The translations under genes were made by a program, and so were the position numbers. Of a stretch of 9,486 nucleotides of DNA, positions 7,115 to 9,486 are shown piece after piece. The DNA is taken from positions 1 to 9,486 of the forward strand of contig CAZFPQ010000272.1 in the NCBI GenBank assembly GCA_964521065.1. Reading direction: 5' to 3'. This DNA is from CAYVAP01 sp964521065. GTDB taxonomy: Bacteria > Bacteroidota > Bacteroidia > J057. Numbering within the stretch: position 1 is the stretch's first letter; the number at the start of each line of letters is the position of its first letter. The notes beneath the pieces were generated by a model. It saw only the letters and a program-made list of their open reading frames with translations. It had not been told where the DNA came from and made no database searches.

Positions 7115-7891
7115 TCAGCCCCATATACTTCTTACCGATGCAGTGGGGGTACTATAGCTATCCGCCAGGTGTTCGGCATAGGCTTCCCAGTAATTTTTTT
7201 GCCACATAGCCTCATCTACTCCTCCGATATAATGAAAGGGCCCTCCCATGGCAGCCAGGCTAAATAGGTGCCCAATTTCATGGCGCTGAAGATGCTCGAA
7301 TCCAGGGTTGATGAATATAAAATTACCCATATTCAACCCAGAGAACCCTGCAATTGGTCTGATTAGGCCACCATAGCAAGTAATGCTCCCGCTAGGAAGA
7401 TCGAGCACCAAATGAATCCTGATCGGGCGAAACAAGGGATGTAGGTATCCGATGGGAAAAAATACCAGGTTGGCCAACATCATCAAAGCGCCAGGTAAAT
7501 TGACCGGCCATGACAGGGGCAACAACCAGTTACTCCATCCCAAGACCATCTGGAATTGGGGATTGCGTGAGATCATCAAAACAGATGAAGCAGAAACCAC
7601 TCCACCTAGCACCAGTCCGAAAATCCAATGACCAAATAGATAAGTCACCAGCCATGCGTTTAGTCCGGCGTTTAATCCTGTAATCCAGCCGCGAAAAAAC
7701 TCGCCTAAACTCTCATTAGACCACCTTGCTGCTAGCAGGTAGAGTCCTAGCAGTTGTAGCAAGGCCAAGCTCCCAGCGAGGGCATAGCCCCAAGCATTTG
7801 CGTGCAAAAACCAATAAGCAAAACCAGCCGCAGTCCCCCCCCCTGGCAATAAGCCTAAGGGGCTGACACTCCAAGTAGAACGGTTAGACAT
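7115..7891 (-). CDS. membrane protein with HExxH zinc-peptidase signature
   Basis: I do not recognise a named family. The 258-aa protein has about five hydrophobic segments in its first 150 residues (roughly 15-31, 34-54, 67-87, 89-107 and 121-151), then a short C-terminal region with HEIGH at 204-208. About 30 residues later is E240-HLA-D244, an ExxAD pattern like the third-ligand motif of gluzincins such as M48 peptidases. His204, His208 and Glu240 could bind zinc with Glu205 as base. Hypothetical Bacteroidota proteins often show HExGH followed by a W..E..AD segment, which fits. The soluble part is small, so a peptidase role is inference. The frame is open back to an ATG at 8128, but that part overlaps the rfbB 3' end in another frame and lacks membrane character; the ATG at 7891 is the first beyond rfbB. 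It lies 115 bp after rfbB on the same strand. No -7 element was found in that gap. Confidence 0.75.
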   Translation of the reverse strand: MSNRSTWSVSPLGLLPGGGTAAGFAYWFLHANAWGYALAGSLALLQLLGLYLLAARWSNESLGEFFRGWITGLNAGLNAWLVTYLFGHWIFGLVLGGVVSASSVLMISRNPQFQMVLGWSNWLLPLSWPVNLPGALMMLANLVFFPIGYLHPLFRPIRIHLVLDLPSGSITCYGGLIRPIAGFSGLNMGNFIFINPGFEHLQRHEIGHLFSLAAMGGPFHYIGGVDEAMWQKNYWEAYAEHLADSYSTPTASVRSIWG

Positions 7892-7991
7892 ACCAAAATT
7901 CAATCTTTCACTAACAATAAGCTCCTGATTCCCAAATGGTTTCACCCAAAAGGAAAAAGCAAGTAGCAATGGTCGTAAGGCGAGTGTGAGT

Positions 7992-8016
7992 AGAAAGAAA
8001 TTTGGCTTAAGCCAAA
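7992..8016 (-). terminator. candidate compact terminator at the rfbB stop codon
   Basis: TTTGGCTTAAGCCAAA (8001-8016) is a perfect 16-bp palindrome. On the minus strand it forms a 6-bp stem with a TTAA loop, and the TAA stop of rfbB lies within that loop. A T-rich stretch, TTTCTTTCT (plus strand 7992-8000), follows directly. The layout resembles a small intrinsic terminator, but the stem is short with three A-U pairs at its base, so it may be leaky. Confidence 0.45.
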
Positions 8017-9071
8017 CGTTCACCGTATTGTTCCTGGTAGTAGGCACGGTAGGCTCCCGACTGTACATTTTCAATCCATTCGGGATTGGAGAGGTACCAA
8101 TCGATGGTGATAGCCAAACCTTCTTCAAAAGTTAAACTAGGCTTCCAACCCAGCTCTGCCTCCAATTTTTCGGGGGCGATGGCATATCGAGCATCGTGAC
8201 CAGGACGGTCTTTAACAAAGGTAATAAGTTGTTCGGAACTTCCGGCAGGCCGATCCAATTTTTGATCCATTAACTGGCAAAGTTTTTTGATCAAATCAAT
8301 GTTTCGCCATTCATTCCTACCGCCAATGTTATACGTTTCACCGTTTTTCCCTTGGTGAAAAATACAGTCGATGGCCGAGGCGTGATCCTTTACCCAAAGC
8401 CAATCCCTCACATTGATTCCCTGCCCATAGACGGGGAGAGGCTTTTGTTGCAATATGTTACTGATGAAAAGGGGAATTAGTTTTTCGGGAAACTGATAGG
8501 GACCGTAGTTATTGGAACAATTGCTGATGACTAAAGGCAGTCCAAAGGTGTTGCCATAAGCCCGGACAAAGTGATCTGAGCTGGCTTTGGCCGCAGAGTA
8601 AGGGCTTTGGGGGTCATAAGGGGTGGTTTCATAGAAATATTCCCCTTCAGCCAAAGAGCCATATACTTCGTCTGTGGATACGTGATAAAAGCGAACTTCT
8701 TTTGGATCCCGGCCTTCCCAGGCCGCACGAGCCGCATTTAACAGCACCACCGTTCCCACTACATTGGTCTGTACAAACTCCAAAGGATTGAGGATGCTGC
8801 GGTCTACATGAGATTCCGCAGCCAAATGGATGACCCCATCAATATGATGAGTGGCAAACAGCTGATTCAATAATTCCGCGTCACAGATGTCTCCTTTTAC
8901 AAAGCGATAGTTTGGCTGTTGCTCTATCGCCCGCAGATTTTCTAGGTTCCCGGCGTAGGTAAGCTTGTCTAAGTTGATGATTTGATAACTAGGGTAGGAA
9001 GTTACCAAGCGCTGTACCACGTGTGACCCAATGAATCCCGCGCCTCCGGTAACAAGCAGACTTCGTGACAT
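8007..9071 (-). CDS. rfbB: dTDP-glucose 4,6-dehydratase
   Basis: NAD-dependent short-chain dehydrogenase of the extended class, 354 aa (family about 340-360). It converts dTDP-glucose to dTDP-4-keto-6-deoxyglucose, the second step toward dTDP-L-rhamnose and other deoxysugars for surface polysaccharide; cytoplasmic. The Rossmann NAD site is TGGAGFIGSHV (G9-x2-G12-x2-G15), followed by NLDKLTYAGNLENL, a stretch characteristic of RfbB. HLAAESHVDRS sits at 82-92. The catalytic triad region STDEVYG has Thr133, Asp134 and Glu135, and YSAAK gives Tyr158 and Lys162. The substrate site includes NNYGPYQFPEKLIP at 187-200. The C-terminal GAYRAYYQEQYGERLA is also usual for the family. The ATG at 9071 begins directly before the first beta strand. 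The rest of the rhamnose pathway (rfbA, rfbC, rfbD) is not in this window, although the DNA beyond 9486 is unseen. A TAATTTTG element lies 62 bp upstream. Confidence 0.97.
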   Translation of the reverse strand: MSRSLLVTGGAGFIGSHVVQRLVTSYPSYQIINLDKLTYAGNLENLRAIEQQPNYRFVKGDICDAELLNQLFATHHIDGVIHLAAESHVDRSILNPLEFVQTNVVGTVVLLNAARAAWEGRDPKEVRFYHVSTDEVYGSLAEGEYFYETTPYDPQSPYSAAKASSDHFVRAYGNTFGLPLVISNCSNNYGPYQFPEKLIPLFISNILQQKPLPVYGQGINVRDWLWVKDHASAIDCIFHQGKNGETYNIGGRNEWRNIDLIKKLCQLMDQKLDRPAGSSEQLITFVKDRPGHDARYAIAPEKLEAELGWKPSLTFEEGLAITIDWYLSNPEWIENVQSGAYRAYYQEQYGERLA

Positions 9072-9132
9072 GAATGATGGTGTATGGTTTGAAATACGGA
9101 AAGTAGAAAAAAGGCTTTCCTCGATACAAGTG

Positions 9133-9140
9133 CAAAATTA
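9133..9140 (-). promoter_or_regulatory. candidate -7 element of the rfbB promoter
   Basis: The minus strand reads TAATTTTGCAC, a perfect TAnnTTTG with the favoured C after it, 62 bp before the rfbB ATG. This predicts a leader of roughly 55 nt. The region about 19-21 nt upstream reads ATTTTC and lacks the TTG of a good -33 element, so an activator may be needed. Confidence 0.5.
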
Positions 9141-9171
9141 GTCCCTTTTCGAGAAAATCCTCAGTCCCTTT
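9140..9171. repeat. 9-bp direct repeat flanking the rfbB promoter
   Basis: AGTCCCTTT occurs at 9140-9148 and 9163-9171, a 23-bp period or about two helical turns. On the minus strand these are AAAGGGACT copies; the nearer one abuts the TAATTTTG element. Both copies are preceded by CTC on that strand. This is the geometry of a dimeric or paired regulator site, but two copies of 9 bp could be chance. Confidence 0.4.
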
Positions 9172-9175
9172 GAGG
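9159..9175. repeat. short stem CCTCA/TGAGG upstream of rfbB
   Basis: CCTCA (9159-9163) and TGAGG (9171-9175) can pair over a 7-nt loop that holds most of the distal AGTCCCTTT copy. It could be a two-fold operator or just part of the direct repeat. No T-run follows on either strand. Confidence 0.25.
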
Positions 9176-9486
9176 TGAATATTACAAGTCTGAAAAATAT
9201 TTTCTCCCTGATCTAAAAGGCTGTTTGGGTGTTGAGTTTGCGGCCTAAACTTGTCTTGCCACGAGTACTTGGGATTAAGGGCCTCAAGTAAGAGTCTAAC
9301 TGCGATGATTTTTCTCGAGATAGCCCGCTATTCTTCAAAAAATCTGCTTGTCAGAATCAAAAAATCCAGCGTTTGGGCTCGAAATACAAAAATCTAAATA
9401 GCTTCTCAACTGGACTTTGGCTAAAAAGTTGCCCTTAACCATTAGCGGTGTCGCCTGCCGCGGGCCTTACTTTTTTCAAAAAAAGT

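Larger units (their letters stand above)
9072..9486. other. intergenic region upstream of rfbB, no gene seen
   Basis: I see no protein-coding or tRNA gene in these 415 bases. The rfbB-proximal part holds the candidate promoter and a repeated AGTCCCTTT. Further out are two copies of TCAAAAAATC (9335-9344 and 9357-9366, 22-bp period), enclosed by interrupted inverted arms TCGAG-ATA-GCCC (9315-9326) and GGGCTCGA (9375-9382). The window ends in an AT palindrome, ACTTTTTT-CA-AAAAAAGT (9469-9486). None of these is strong enough to name as an RNA gene. Confidence 0.55.

Noticed and set aside
7892..8128. N-terminal extension of the HExxH protein by 79 residues
   Set aside because: Its first 122 bases overlap the 3' end of rfbB in another frame, and the rest is a low-information stretch without an ATG. 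The ATG at 7891 leads directly into the membrane segments.
7115..9071. Functional operon of rfbB with the HExxH gene
   Set aside because: The genes are codirectional, but the 115-bp gap, the terminator-like hairpin at the rfbB stop and unrelated functions do not support a shared role. Cotranscription by read-through remains possible.
1..9486. CRISPR array, tRNA or rRNA gene, insertion sequence, or defence cassette
   Set aside because: I saw no regularly spaced repeats, cloverleaf-like segments, transposase fragments with terminal repeats, or known defence domains. The intergenic repeats present occur in only two copies.

Overview
The window looks like ordinary chromosomal DNA from a member of the Bacteroidota. 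Protein style supports this: SucA, RfbB and a histidine kinase with an SHTLRDPLR-type H-box all read as that phylum. Three leader regions also carry a perfect TAnnTTTG element, the -7 motif used by the Bacteroidota primary sigma factor, and Shine-Dalgarno sequences are largely missing. G+C is moderate by eye. I cannot assign an order; Saprospiria-like or Cytophagia-like lineages are guesses.

Layout from left to right. Bases 1-182 hold no gene. Next, on the minus strand, is a DUF819-family multi-pass membrane protein (183-1337, possibly to 1391). A 233-bp divergent intergenic region separates it from a plus-strand tandem-domain universal stress protein (1625-2497). The stress gene converges on sucA (2626-5406, minus), the E1 subunit of 2-oxoglutarate dehydrogenase, with a strong terminator hairpin between them that ends sucA transcription. 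Upstream of sucA on the same strand are a soluble two-PAS sensor histidine kinase (5529-7028), a small membrane protein with a HEIGH zinc-peptidase signature (7115-7891), and rfbB, dTDP-glucose 4,6-dehydratase (8007-9071). Bases 9072-9486 contain no gene I can support, only the probable rfbB promoter and some small repeats.

How the genes relate. The four minus-strand genes from rfbB to sucA are codirectional, but their gaps (80-122 bp) contain hairpins or a promoter-like element. They look like neighbouring short transcription units rather than one functional operon. Expected partners are missing nearby: no E2 gene (sucB/odhB) beside sucA, no response regulator beside the kinase, and no rfbA/C/D beside rfbB. 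The functions are central metabolism (sucA), nucleotide-sugar synthesis for surface polysaccharide (rfbB), stress response (USP), signalling (kinase) and two poorly characterised membrane proteins.

I found no evidence of a mobile element, CRISPR array, phage, toxin-antitoxin or defence cassette, and no convincing new multi-gene system. The items most worth a second look are the uncharacterised membrane-embedded HExxH protein and the repeat architecture just upstream of the rfbB -7 element.
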